Assembly (NCBI RefSeq): GCF_003544835.1 | Contig: NZ_CP032099.1 | Location: 1,302,001-1,366,000 of the forward strand | DNA length: 64,000 bases | Reading direction: 5' to 3' | Source of the DNA: Aliarcobacter skirrowii CCUG 10374 | GTDB lineage: Bacteria; Campylobacterota; Campylobacteria; Campylobacterales; Arcobacteraceae | Part shown: positions 28,768 through 36,629 of the stretch, in pieces | Layout of the letters: each line of letters opens with the position of its first letter | Numbering within the stretch: position 1 is the stretch's first letter | Program-made: the position numbers and the translations under genes | Notes under the pieces: generated by a model | Told to the model about the DNA's origin: nothing | Database searches by the model: none | The model's input: only the letters and a program-made list of their open reading frames with translations

Positions 28768-28793
28768 TAAGCAAAAAAAATGCTTATTTTTTT
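28768..28793 (+). terminator. Weak hairpin with T-run in the nifU-suf intergenic region
   Basis: TAAGCA, seven A, TGCTTA and then seven T form a terminator-like hairpin in the leader region before sufB. The stem is only 6 bp with two GC pairs, so it may have no function. It could act as an attenuator if transcription starts upstream of it. Confidence 0.25.
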
Positions 28794-28848
28794 ACTTTAT
28801 TAGGATTTATGCCTTTACATTATATACTTATTTCGATATTATTCCAAT

Positions 28849-28867
28849 TAGGATAAAAACTGTCCTA
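28849..28867. promoter_or_regulatory. Candidate Fe-S/iron regulator operator, copy 2
   Basis: TAGGATA-N5-TGTCCTA, again 6 of 7 paired positions, ends 31 bp upstream of the sufB ATG and is followed directly by TTTAAAATC, as in copy 1. Position over the suf promoter fits repression by an Rrf2/IscR-type or other iron regulator, which is inferred. Confidence 0.55.
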
Positions 28868-28898
28868 TTTAAAATCAAATAAATTTTACGGAGAAGTC

Positions 28899-30335
28899 AT
28901 GAGTGAAAACCAACAAATACATGACATTATAAACAGTGATTATAAACTTGGATTTGAAACTTTAGTTCAAAGTGATACTTTTGCAAAAGGTTTAAATGAA
29001 GATGTTATAAGAGCTATTAGTGCAAAAAAAGAAGAGCCTGAGTTTTTATTAGAATTTAGATTAAAAGCTTATGAGAAGTGGCTAAAAATGGAAGAGCCTA
29101 CTTGGGCTAAATTAAACTATCCAAAGATAGATTATCAAGATTATGCATATTATTCAGCACCAAAAAAAGCTTTAAACTCACTAGATGAAGTTGATCCTGA
29201 AATCTTAAAAACTTATGAGAAGCTTGGAATTCCACTTGAAGAGCAAAAAATGCTTGCAGGTGTTGCTGTTGATGCTGTTTTTGACTCAGTTTCAATAAAA
29301 ACTACATATCAAGATGAGCTTGAAAAATTAGGAATTATATTTTGCTCAATTAGTGAAGCAGCACATAGATTTCCAGAACTTGTAAAGACTTATTTAGCAA
29401 GCGTTGTTCCTGTAACTGATAACTATTTTGCCTGTTTAAATAGTGCTGTTTTTACAGATGGAAGTTTTGTTTATATTCCAAAAAATACAAGATGCCCAAT
29501 GGAGTTATCAACTTATTTTAGAATAAATGCTTTAAATACAGGACAGTTTGAAAGAACTTTGATTATCTGTGATGAGGGAAGCTATGTTTCATACAACGAA
29601 GGGTGTTCTGCTCCTTCAAGAGATGATAGACAACTTCACGCAGCAGTTGTTGAGTTAGTTGCTCTTAAAGATAGTCATATAAAATATTCAACTATTCAAA
29701 ACTGGTATCCAGGTGATGATGAGGGTAAAGGTGGAATTTTAAACTTTGTTACAAAAAGAGCCTTATGCAAAGGTGATAACTCAAAAGTATCTTGGACTCA
29801 AGTTGAAACAGGTTCAAGTATAACTTGGAAATATCCATCTTGTGTACTTCAAGGAGATAATAGCGTTGGGGAGTTCTACTCTGTTGCAATTACATCAAGA
29901 GCTCAACAAGCTGATACTGGTACAAAGATGATTCATTTAGGAAAAAATACTAAATCAACTATTATTTCAAAAGGAATATCAGCACTTAAAGGTGTAAATA
30001 TCTATAGAGGTTTGGTGCGAGTTGGAAAAAATGCACAAAATGCAAGAAATATCTCTGAGTGTGACTCACTTTTAATTGGAAATAAGTGTCAAGCTCACAC
30101 TTATCCATATCATGAGATTAGAAATAGTAGTGCAAATATTGAGCATGAAGCAACAACATCAAAAATTTCAGATGAACAACTATTTTATCTAAACCAAAGA
30201 GGAATAGATGAGGAAGATGCTATTGCTATGATTGTAAATGGTTTTTGTAAAGAGGTTTTAAAAGAGTTACCAATGGAGTTTGCTGCTGAAGCAAAAGAGT
30301 TATTAAGTATTTCATTAGAAGGAAGTGTGGGTTAA
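28899..30335 (+). CDS. sufB: Fe-S cluster assembly protein SufB
   Basis: SufB is the core scaffold of the SufBCD complex, on which Fe-S clusters are built. The 478 residues match the family and show [49 protein letters not shown] and the C-terminal [20 protein letters not shown], a hallmark of SufB. The start ATG follows GGAGAAGTC. It leads an uninterrupted operon sufB-C-D-S-E-T. SUF systems usually serve under iron limitation or oxidative stress, but may be the main system here. Confidence 0.97.
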   Translation: MSENQQIHDIINSDYKLGFETLVQSDTFAKGLNEDVIRAISAKKEEPEFLLEFRLKAYEKWLKMEEPTWAKLNYPKIDYQDYAYYSAPKKALNSLDEVDPEILKTYEKLGIPLEEQKMLAGVAVDAVFDSVSIKTTYQDELEKLGIIFCSISEAAHRFPELVKTYLASVVPVTDNYFACLNSAVFTDGSFVYIPKNTRCPMELSTYFRINALNTGQFERTLIICDEGSYVSYNEGCSAPSRDDRQLHAAVVELVALKDSHIKYSTIQNWYPGDDEGKGGILNFVTKRALCKGDNSKVSWTQVETGSSITWKYPSCVLQGDNSVGEFYSVAITSRAQQADTGTKMIHLGKNTKSTIISKGISALKGVNIYRGLVRVGKNAQNARNISECDSLLIGNKCQAHTYPYHEIRNSSANIEHEATTSKISDEQLFYLNQRGIDEEDAIAMIVNGFCKEVLKELPMEFAAEAKELLSISLEGSVG

Positions 30336-30338
30336 ATT

Positions 30339-31112
30339 ATGAGTAAAAAAGATACATTGTTAAAAATTGAAGATTTAAAAGTAAGTATAAATAGTAATGA
30401 AATTTTAAAAGGATTAAATCTTGAGATAAAACCAGGTGAGGTTCATGCACTTATGGGTGTAAATGGAGCTGGAAAATCAACTTTAGTTAAAACTTTAGCA
30501 GCTCACTATGACTGTGAAGTTGTAGGTGGTAAAGTTACATTCAAAAATAAAGATTTATTAGAGATGGATGCTTCACAAAGAGCAAATGAGGGAATTTTTA
30601 TGAGTTTTCAAACTCCTGTTGAAGTTCCTGGAGTAAATAATAGCTACTTTTTAAGAACAGCTATGAATGCAAAAAGAGCTTATGAAGGAAAAGATGAGCT
30701 AGATGCAATGCAGTTTTTAAAGCTTGTAAAAGAAGAGACAAATAAGTTTGATATTGATAGAAAACTATTACAAAGAGATTTAAATGATGGATTTAGTGGT
30801 GGAGAGAAAAAAAGAAACGAGCTTGTTCAACTTTTAATGCTAAGTCCTGATTTAATAATGCTAGATGAGATTGATAGTGGACTTGATGTTGATGCTATTA
30901 AAATTGTTGCAAATGTTATAAACTCTATGCTTGATGGGAAAAAATCTATTCTTATGATTACTCACTATGATAGACTTTTAGAGCTTATAAAACCTGATTT
31001 TGTACATATTTTAAGTGATGGAAAGATTGCTAAAACTGGAGATTATAGTTTAGCTTTAGAACTAGATAAGAAAGGTTTTGAAGCATTAGGAATAAAAAAT
31101 GCAGATAAATAG
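30339..31112 (+). CDS. sufC: Fe-S cluster assembly ATPase SufC
   Basis: SufC is the ABC-type ATPase of the SufBCD scaffold complex. The 257-residue protein has Walker A MGVNGAGKSTLVKTL, the ABC signature FSGGEKKRNEL, Walker B LIMLDEIDSGLD and the switch His in ILMITHYDR. It has no membrane domain, as expected. It starts 3 nt after sufB and its 3' end overlaps sufD by 14 bp. Confidence 0.97.
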   Translation: MSKKDTLLKIEDLKVSINSNEILKGLNLEIKPGEVHALMGVNGAGKSTLVKTLAAHYDCEVVGGKVTFKNKDLLEMDASQRANEGIFMSFQTPVEVPGVNNSYFLRTAMNAKRAYEGKDELDAMQFLKLVKEETNKFDIDRKLLQRDLNDGFSGGEKKRNELVQLLMLSPDLIMLDEIDSGLDVDAIKIVANVINSMLDGKKSILMITHYDRLLELIKPDFVHILSDGKIAKTGDYSLALELDKKGFEALGIKNADK

Positions 31113-32118
31113 TATAAAAAATCTAAAACTTCCTTCAAAAAAAGATGAAGAGTTTTTAAAGATAGATTTTGAAACTTTTTTCTCAAAAAACTTTGAGAAT
31201 ATAAAAATAAATGAGTTTGAACTAGAAAATTTATCTTCAGGTGAAGATAAGAACTCTTATAATTCAATTTTATTTGATATTGCAAAAAGTTTTTCAAATA
31301 ATCAAAAAGTTTTAAAAATAACAAAATCGACTCAAAAACCAATAATAATAGACCACACAAATAAAGAGTTGGACTCTTTAAATATAAGTTCACTTAAAAT
31401 TGAAGTTGAAAGTGGTGTAAAAGCTTCTGTTATTGAGATTTTTTCACTAGAAAATAGTGTAAATTTCATAGCAAATAGAGAGCTTGTATTAAAAGAGAAT
31501 TCATCTTTAGAGTATGCAAAAATCGATAATCTAAACAAAGATTCATCAATGATTTTTTCAACAAATGCAAAGTGTGAAGATGATTCAAATTTAGATATTT
31601 ATAACTTTAATATAGGTCTTGGATTTTGTCTAAACAACTATGAAAATAGTTTAGATGCACAAAATATAAACTATAGTTTAAATGGATTAAATAAGTTAAA
31701 AAATAGCTCAAACAGTTCAACTTTGGTAAAAACAATTCACAACAACAAAAACTCAACAAGTAGCATAAACTATAAAAATAGTTTAAAAGATAACTCAAGA
31801 GCTGTTGTAAAAATCACTTCAATAGTAAACGAAAAAGCACCATATTCAAAAGCTTTTCAAAACTGTAACTCAATTTTATTAAGTGATGATGCTGTTGTTT
31901 TTGCTCAACCTCACTTAGAGATATATATAGATGAGTTAGAGGCTAGTCACGGAACTACAACAGGAACTTTAAATAAAGACCAACTTTACTATCTACAAAG
32001 TAGAGGTATAAGCAAAGATGAAGCCTATGATATGCTTTTAGTTGCTTTTGAGAGTTCAATTAAAGATAGTATTAAAGATGAAGAGCTTAAAAATTTAATA
32101 GAAGAGTATTTAAAATAA
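31099..32118 (+). CDS. sufD: Fe-S cluster assembly protein SufD
   Basis: SufD is the SufB paralog that forms the SufBC2D complex and helps iron entry. The 339-residue protein is diverged, especially in its N-terminal half, but retains the beta-helix core and the C-terminal EASHGTTTGTLNKDQLYYLQ with the His proposed to bind iron. It is shorter than E. coli SufD (about 420 residues), mostly at the N-terminus. The start overlaps the sufC end by 14 bp, and sufS follows 1 nt after. Confidence 0.9.
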   Translation: MQINSIKNLKLPSKKDEEFLKIDFETFFSKNFENIKINEFELENLSSGEDKNSYNSILFDIAKSFSNNQKVLKITKSTQKPIIIDHTNKELDSLNISSLKIEVESGVKASVIEIFSLENSVNFIANRELVLKENSSLEYAKIDNLNKDSSMIFSTNAKCEDDSNLDIYNFNIGLGFCLNNYENSLDAQNINYSLNGLNKLKNSSNSSTLVKTIHNNKNSTSSINYKNSLKDNSRAVVKITSIVNEKAPYSKAFQNCNSILLSDDAVVFAQPHLEIYIDELEASHGTTTGTLNKDQLYYLQSRGISKDEAYDMLLVAFESSIKDSIKDEELKNLIEEYLK

Positions 32119-32119
32119 G

Positions 32120-33307
32120 ATGTATAAAAAAGATTTTCCATATTTTGCAAACTCAAATAGCGTATATTTGGACAATGGTTCAACAACACAAAAACCACAA
32201 AGTGTGATTGACTCAACTATTGAATACTACACAAAATATTGCTCAAATACTCACAGAAGTAGTTTTGGTGATGCAAACAGAGCCACTACAGAGTTTGAAA
32301 ATACAAGAGAGTATCTACAAAAGTTTATCAATGCAAATAAAAAAGAGGAGATAATTTTTACAAGTGGAGTTACACAAAGTATAAATTTCATAGCCTCTTC
32401 TTTTGGAAAAAAGTTTAAAAATATTATTATATCAAGCCTTGAACATCATGCAAATATTGTGCCATGGCATCTACAAGGAAGAACTTTGGGAAATGGTCTT
32501 GAAGTTGTAAATTGTAATGATAATTTGGATTTTGATTTTGAGCATTTTGAAGAGCTTTTAAAGGCAAATCCAAACTCTTTTGTAAGTGTTGCGCATGTTA
32601 CAAATGCTTTTGGAAAAGTTCATGATATAAAAAGAGTTATCTCTATAGCTCACTCTTACAATGCACCTGTTTTAATAGATGGTGCTCAAAGTTTAAGTAG
32701 TTTTAAAATTGATGTTCAAGAGCTAAATTGTGACTTCTTTGCAATATCAGCTCATAAAACATTTGGACCAACAGGAGTTGGAGCTATTTATATAAAAGAG
32801 AAATTTTTTGATGATGTAGAGCCTTATATTACAGGTGGAGCAGCTATAAACACGGTTGATTTTGAAAAAGGAAGCACTTTTTTAAACGCTCCTTATAAGT
32901 TTGAAGCTGGAACTCAAAATATAACTGGGGTAATTGCATTTAAAGAGGCTTTAAAATATATTGAAAATATTGGCTATGAAACAATACAAAATAGAAAAAA
33001 AGAGCTTTTAGAGTATCTAAATAGTGAACTAAAAAAGCTTCCTGATATAATTTTTTACAACGATTTAAAAGATTGTAGTGGAAGTAGAAGTTTTAATTTC
33101 AAAGGTATTATGCACGATGATATCTCAATTTTACTTGATAAACTAAAAATATCTGTTCGAGTTGGTCATCACTGTGCACAACCAATTATGAAAAAACTAA
33201 AAATAAAAGGAACTATTAGAGCTAGTTTGGCTTTTTATAATGATTTTGAAGATATTGATAAACTAATTAGTGCTTTAAAAAGAGCATTAAGTATGTTAAA
33301 GGATTAA
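32120..33307 (+). CDS. sufS: Cysteine desulfurase SufS
   Basis: A class V aminotransferase-fold PLP enzyme of 395 residues that takes sulfur from cysteine. PLP-binding Lys213 is in SAHKTFGPTGVG, and the persulfide-carrying Cys352 is in RVGHHCAQPIMKKL. The short loop around that Cys is the group II (SufS) type, which needs SufE. SufE is the next gene, 6 nt downstream. The protein supplies sulfur to SufBCD. Confidence 0.97.
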   Translation: MYKKDFPYFANSNSVYLDNGSTTQKPQSVIDSTIEYYTKYCSNTHRSSFGDANRATTEFENTREYLQKFINANKKEEIIFTSGVTQSINFIASSFGKKFKNIIISSLEHHANIVPWHLQGRTLGNGLEVVNCNDNLDFDFEHFEELLKANPNSFVSVAHVTNAFGKVHDIKRVISIAHSYNAPVLIDGAQSLSSFKIDVQELNCDFFAISAHKTFGPTGVGAIYIKEKFFDDVEPYITGGAAINTVDFEKGSTFLNAPYKFEAGTQNITGVIAFKEALKYIENIGYETIQNRKKELLEYLNSELKKLPDIIFYNDLKDCSGSRSFNFKGIMHDDISILLDKLKISVRVGHHCAQPIMKKLKIKGTIRASLAFYNDFEDIDKLISALKRALSMLKD

Positions 33308-33313
33308 AAAATT

Positions 33314-33721
33314 ATGAGTATTAAACAAAGAGTTGAAAATATAAAAGAGGATTTGGATTTTTTTGATGAAGAGTTGGCTAAATATGAATATATTATTGAT
33401 TTAGGAAAGAAGCTTCCTACTTTTGATGAAGAGAATAAAACTCCTGAAAATTTAGTTCACGGTTGTACATCGCAGGTTTGGTTGATTTGTGAGAAAAAAG
33501 AGAACAAACTATTTTTCAAAGGCACTAGTGATGCAATAATAGTTAAAGGTTTAGTTTATATTATTTTAGAGATTTTCTCTAACTCTACAATTGAAGAGTT
33601 AAAAGAGGTTGATATGGATATTGTAAGAGAGCTAGGACTTAGTGAAGTGATAACTCCAAATAGACAAAGTGGAGTTATAGGAATGATTAAAAAAATAAAA
33701 GAGTATGCTCTAAAGGCATAA
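33314..33721 (+). CDS. sufE: Sulfur acceptor protein SufE
   Basis: SufE accepts persulfide sulfur from SufS and passes it to SufB. The 135-residue protein carries the active Cys51 in NLVHGCTSQVWL, followed by SDAIIVKGLVYIILEIF and the C-terminal LGLSEVITPNRQSGV region, all family signatures. It lies between sufS and sufT in the operon. Confidence 0.96.
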   Translation: MSIKQRVENIKEDLDFFDEELAKYEYIIDLGKKLPTFDEENKTPENLVHGCTSQVWLICEKKENKLFFKGTSDAIIVKGLVYIILEIFSNSTIEELKEVDMDIVRELGLSEVITPNRQSGVIGMIKKIKEYALKA

Positions 33722-33743
33722 AAGCCTATATAAAGGATAAAAA

Positions 33744-34094
33744 ATGAGTGGAATTTTTGATAAAGAGAAGATAAAAGAGAAAATTATAGAGAATTTAAAA
33801 AAAGTTTATGACCCTGAGATTCCTGTGGATATCTATAATCTTGGGTTGATTTACAATATTGAACTTGAAGAGAGAGAAAACTATCTGTTTTGTGAGATAG
33901 ATATGACTCTTACAAGTCCAGCTTGTCCTGTTGCTGATAGTTTGCTTGAGCAGGTTCGATATGTGGCTATGGCTGTTGATGAAGTTGATGAGGCAAAAGT
34001 AAACTTAGTGTTTGAGCCTGTTTGGGAACCTCATATGATGAGTGAAGATGCAAAAGAGATTATGGGTGCTAGTGGAGCTGCTATTTCTTGGTAG
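33744..34094 (+). CDS. sufT: SufT-type DUF59/MIP18 family Fe-S maturation protein
   Basis: A 116-residue DUF59 protein. It shows VYDPEIPVDIYNLGLIYNIE, then MTLTSPACPVADSL with the conserved Cys, and ends in LVFEPVWEPHMMSEDAKEIM, matching SufT. SufT helps Fe-S protein maturation, especially under high demand for clusters, but its mechanism is not settled. It is the last suf gene and is followed by a strong hairpin. It lacks the N-terminal extension seen in larger SufT proteins. Confidence 0.92.
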   Translation: MSGIFDKEKIKEKIIENLKKVYDPEIPVDIYNLGLIYNIELEERENYLFCEIDMTLTSPACPVADSLLEQVRYVAMAVDEVDEAKVNLVFEPVWEPHMMSEDAKEIMGASGAAISW

Positions 34095-34118
34095 GTTTGA
34101 AACTCTTTGTTTCAAACC
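34094..34118 (+). terminator. Hairpin at the end of the suf operon
   Basis: GGTTTGAAAC and its perfect complement form a 10-bp stem with a 5-nt loop, directly after sufT. No T-run follows, so it may stabilise the mRNA end rather than act as a classical terminator. Confidence 0.5.
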
Positions 34119-34172
34119 AAAGCTAAAAATAATAAATTAAAAAATCTATACAATTTTTATTTTATAAATTTA

Positions 34173-34259
34173 TTATTCAGATGAAGCTGATTTATATGCA
34201 GTATAAATTATATAAGCCATTCCAATAATACCTATGCTAAGTGCGATATAACCTATCAT
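34173..34259 (-). CDS. 28-residue hydrophobic small protein
   Basis: On the minus strand an ATG at 34259 has a very strong upstream AAAAGGAG and encodes a 28-residue single membrane helix, beginning MIGYIALSIGIIGMAYIIY and ending SASSE. Strong ribosome-binding site and composition suggest a real small membrane protein, perhaps an assembly or regulatory peptide. It is 11 bp downstream of the 60-residue hypothetical membrane protein and may be cotranscribed with it. No family is recognised. Confidence 0.5.
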   Translation of the reverse strand: MIGYIALSIGIIGMAYIIYTAYKSASSE

Positions 34260-34270
34260 CTTGTCTCCTT

Positions 34271-34453
34271 TTATTTTTTTGCTTCTCTAATCTCTTTTAG
34301 CTTTTTTTCAATATTCTTATTTAATTTAAAAAAAGCAATTAATAAACCTAAAAGAAATAAACTAGCTATTATTAATAAAATTGTATCTTGCGTTTTATAA
34401 GTTGTGACTATCCAACCAAAAACAGCAGTAAAAACACCAACTATTACACCCAA
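34271..34453 (-). CDS. Small hypothetical membrane protein
   Basis: A 60-residue protein with two hydrophobic helices (about 2-17 and 24-42, ILLIIASLFLLGLLIAFF) and a basic, coiled C-terminal tail (KLNKNIEKKLKEIREAKK). The only NTG start is TTG at 34453, without a clear Shine-Dalgarno, and the open frame extends just six codons upstream. It may be a short orphan or the remnant of a longer protein. It lies downstream of the MazF-like toxin gene on the same strand. Confidence 0.45.
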   Translation of the reverse strand: MGVIVGVFTAVFGWIVTTYKTQDTILLIIASLFLLGLLIAFFKLNKNIEKKLKEIREAKK

Positions 34454-34484
34454 CCAAAAAGTTTCTAGTTACTTAGTTTGAAAT

Positions 34485-34820
34485 TTAACACTCAAAATAT
34501 TTACAAAATTGCTTTTTTGTATATTTGAAAAAATCTTCTTTTACTGTTCCATATTTTTTTATGACAGCAGATTTTGAAACAACAAAAGTTTTTCTTAAAA
34601 TTAATTTAGATTTTACTGGAATAGAACCATTTTTAAAATTTTTTAACTCTATTAATATCTCATCATCTGTCATTCTTTCTATTTTGCTACTAATTGGAAT
34701 GGCTATAAAATCATCAAAAGGTAAATTGTCTTTAAATACAAGTACTGGTCTTTTTTTTGATTGATTTAAATTGCTAAAATAGAACTCACAAAGTACAATA
34801 TCAAAGCTATTTATTTCCAT
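34485..34820 (-). CDS. MazF/PemK-like toxin of a type II toxin-antitoxin module
   Basis: A 111-residue protein with the PemK/MazF barrel pattern: FDIVLCEFYFSNLNQSKKRPVLVF (the G/F-D-I-V-L and K-R-P-V-L-V strands), then DFIAIPISSKIER and VKSKLILRKTFVVSKSAV. Known MazF toxins are sequence-specific endoribonucleases. Its start overlaps the end of the upstream antitoxin gene by 10 bp, the usual antitoxin-first order. Toxin family assignment is good; activity is inferred. Confidence 0.8.
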   Translation of the reverse strand: MEINSFDIVLCEFYFSNLNQSKKRPVLVFKDNLPFDDFIAIPISSKIERMTDDEILIELKNFKNGSIPVKSKLILRKTFVVSKSAVIKKYGTVKEDFFKYTKKQFCKYFEC

Positions 34821-35026
34821 ATATCATCCTCTTTTAAGTCTTGCCAATCTTCTATAAGATTTGCAGAATGGTTTGAAAATAGTTTTGTATCTTCTATATC
34901 ATCTTTTGATACTATTTTTTGTTCTTTGTCTTCTAAAATCTTTATTTTATTGTTATCAAGACTTTTTAGGAAAAACATTATATGGTTATAAATATCATCA
35001 TTTATTTTTAGCTTAATTGTGTGCAT
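34811..35026 (-). CDS. Antitoxin partner of the MazF/PemK-like toxin
   Basis: A 71-residue acidic protein whose N-terminus MHTIKLKINDDIYNHIMFFL looks like a short ribbon-helix-helix or similar dimer domain, followed by a disordered acidic tail (LIEDWQDLKEDDIWK) suitable for covering a toxin. It precedes and overlaps the toxin gene. Its N-terminus resembles that of another antitoxin at 39746 that is paired with a different toxin type. Assignment rests mainly on context. Confidence 0.7.
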   Translation of the reverse strand: MHTIKLKINDDIYNHIMFFLKSLDNNKIKILEDKEQKIVSKDDIEDTKLFSNHSANLIEDWQDLKEDDIWK

Positions 35027-35084
35027 ATATTTTCCTTTATAAATATTTTAAAAAAGATTATATCAAATTTAGAAGTAAAAAGGC

Positions 35085-35117
35085 AAAAAAAAAGCTTGAG
35101 CAAAAAGCTCAAGCTTT
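35085..35117 (-). terminator. Intrinsic terminator of the porin gene
   Basis: Read on the minus strand, an 11-bp perfect stem (AAAGCTTGAGC and complement, 5-nt loop) is followed by a run of T from the A-rich stretch at 35085-35093. A second palindrome, AATAAGGCTAAGCCTTATT, lies at 35125-35143, nearer the porin stop. Confidence 0.8.
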
Positions 35118-35153
35118 GAAAAAGAATAAGGCTAAGCCTTATTTCTTAAATTC

Positions 35154-36365
35154 TTAGAATTTATAGTTAACTTGTAATCTTCCAGAATTTTCTTTTGAAC
35201 CATTAGTTTTATCAAGATCTTGTTGTCCATATCTAATATATCCATCTAAGTTTTTAGACATTTTATATGTTAATTGACCAAAAACCTCATCTTGTTTAAT
35301 TGTACCAGTAGTTTTATCTGTTTGTGTAGCCAACGAAGTAGCTGCATCAAACTCTAATTTTCCATAGTGAACAGAGAAGTTTAAATTATCTAAAATATCT
35401 GCACCTAAAGTTGCTTGTAAATATTTAGCATCTGCTTTTCCTAAAGAGTTTAATCTCCACCCTAAAGAAGCATTTTGTGCATCTGAATCAAGAGCTGTTA
35501 AACCACCATCTTTATCTGTTGTTGTATATGCAAGTCTTGCGTTTACAATTCCAACTTTACCATCAACAGCAACTCTTAAAAGAGTATCTGTTTCTGCATT
35601 TGGAACAATTTTATCATCTAATTTTAAAGCAACATATCTTACTTCATATCCAACTTTTGCATTATCAGCTAAATCAGCTTTACCGTGAATTGCAGCTGTA
35701 TAAGTATCGAATTGATCAACAGCATTTAAATACCAAGCTTCTGCATTTACAATACCATAGTTAGCTTGTAGAGTTGCAGCATAAATATCTTCTGAACCAC
35801 TTAAAAGACCTCCTGCAGGAGCTGTTGTATTAATATTTGTTTGATTGAAATAAGCTAATCCTAAAACAAATTTATCAACTGCAGTTACAGAGAAAATTCC
35901 TGTACCTGTTTGCTCACCACCGTCATTGTCAGTTGCAACAGTCCATGGAGTAGCTAAACCTTGTTTACCAACATTAACAGTTGTATTTGGAATAACTGAA
36001 AGACCAAAATAAGCATGTGCTAATCCAACACCTGTATTTACACCATCCTGCGCACCAACATTAATATCAGGAGTACCATTAGCTTTATCTAAAGTACCAA
36101 AATCATTTGCATTGTTTGCAACATTAAATCTTGTATTAAATTTAACATAGTCATTTACTTTTGATGATAAATTTAAGTTAATTTTATATTTATTTGCATT
36201 AGTAGTTTCACCTGATTTATCATTTCCAAAGTTATCATATCTATATGTAACTGTTCCTGATACATCTACATCTTTAATAGCTTCTTCAAGTGGTTTCGCG
36301 TTTGCACTTGATAGACCTGCAACTGCAACAGCTGCAACTAAACTTAGTTTTGTGAATTTTTTCAT
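35154..36365 (-). CDS. Major outer membrane porin (Campylobacter MOMP/PorA family)
   Basis: A 403-residue outer-membrane beta-barrel. The signal peptide MKKFTKLSLVAAVAVAGLSSANA is followed by PLEEAIKDVDVSGTVTYRYDNF, the usual opening of Campylobacterota major outer membrane proteins. Alternating strand patterns run to the C-terminal LQVNYKF ending in Phe, the signal for barrel assembly. Codon use is richer in GC than in the neighbours, as expected for a highly expressed gene. It likely provides the main diffusion channel. The gene has its own promoter-like region and terminator, suggesting a single-gene transcript. Confidence 0.92.
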   Translation of the reverse strand: MKKFTKLSLVAAVAVAGLSSANAKPLEEAIKDVDVSGTVTYRYDNFGNDKSGETTNANKYKINLNLSSKVNDYVKFNTRFNVANNANDFGTLDKANGTPDINVGAQDGVNTGVGLAHAYFGLSVIPNTTVNVGKQGLATPWTVATDNDGGEQTGTGIFSVTAVDKFVLGLAYFNQTNINTTAPAGGLLSGSEDIYAATLQANYGIVNAEAWYLNAVDQFDTYTAAIHGKADLADNAKVGYEVRYVALKLDDKIVPNAETDTLLRVAVDGKVGIVNARLAYTTTDKDGGLTALDSDAQNASLGWRLNSLGKADAKYLQATLGADILDNLNFSVHYGKLEFDAATSLATQTDKTTGTIKQDEVFGQLTYKMSKNLDGYIRYGQQDLDKTNGSKENSGRLQVNYKF

Positions 36366-36441
36366 CGTTTTTCTCCTAAAATCTCGAAATTAAAGTCGAT
36401 TTACAAGAAGTTATTAACTTATTGTTTACCGTGGCGACCAT

Positions 36442-36447
36442 TTTATA
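36442..36447 (-). promoter_or_regulatory. Candidate -10 element for the porin gene
   Basis: On the minus strand TATAAA followed by ATGG lies about 77 bp upstream of the porin ATG, with T/A-rich DNA instead of a -35 box, as is common for sigma-70 promoters in Campylobacterota. The leader after it would be about 70 nt and contains a GTCGCCACGG segment, unusually GC-rich here. The 264-bp gap to the biotin carboxylase holds no gene. Confidence 0.35.
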
Positions 36448-36629
36448 TGAGTTAAATTTAAAGTTTTCTTAAAGTTACCGTATAGTTACAATATTTTGAG
36501 TGTTTTTAATAATTTTTTAATTTATTGAGGGTTTTTAGCAATATCAAACAATTTTTCTATCAATAAAAAAGAAGAAATTTTGAATAAAATAGTCTAATAT
36601 GTTGGAAAATTTTTCAAAAAAGGCAAAAG

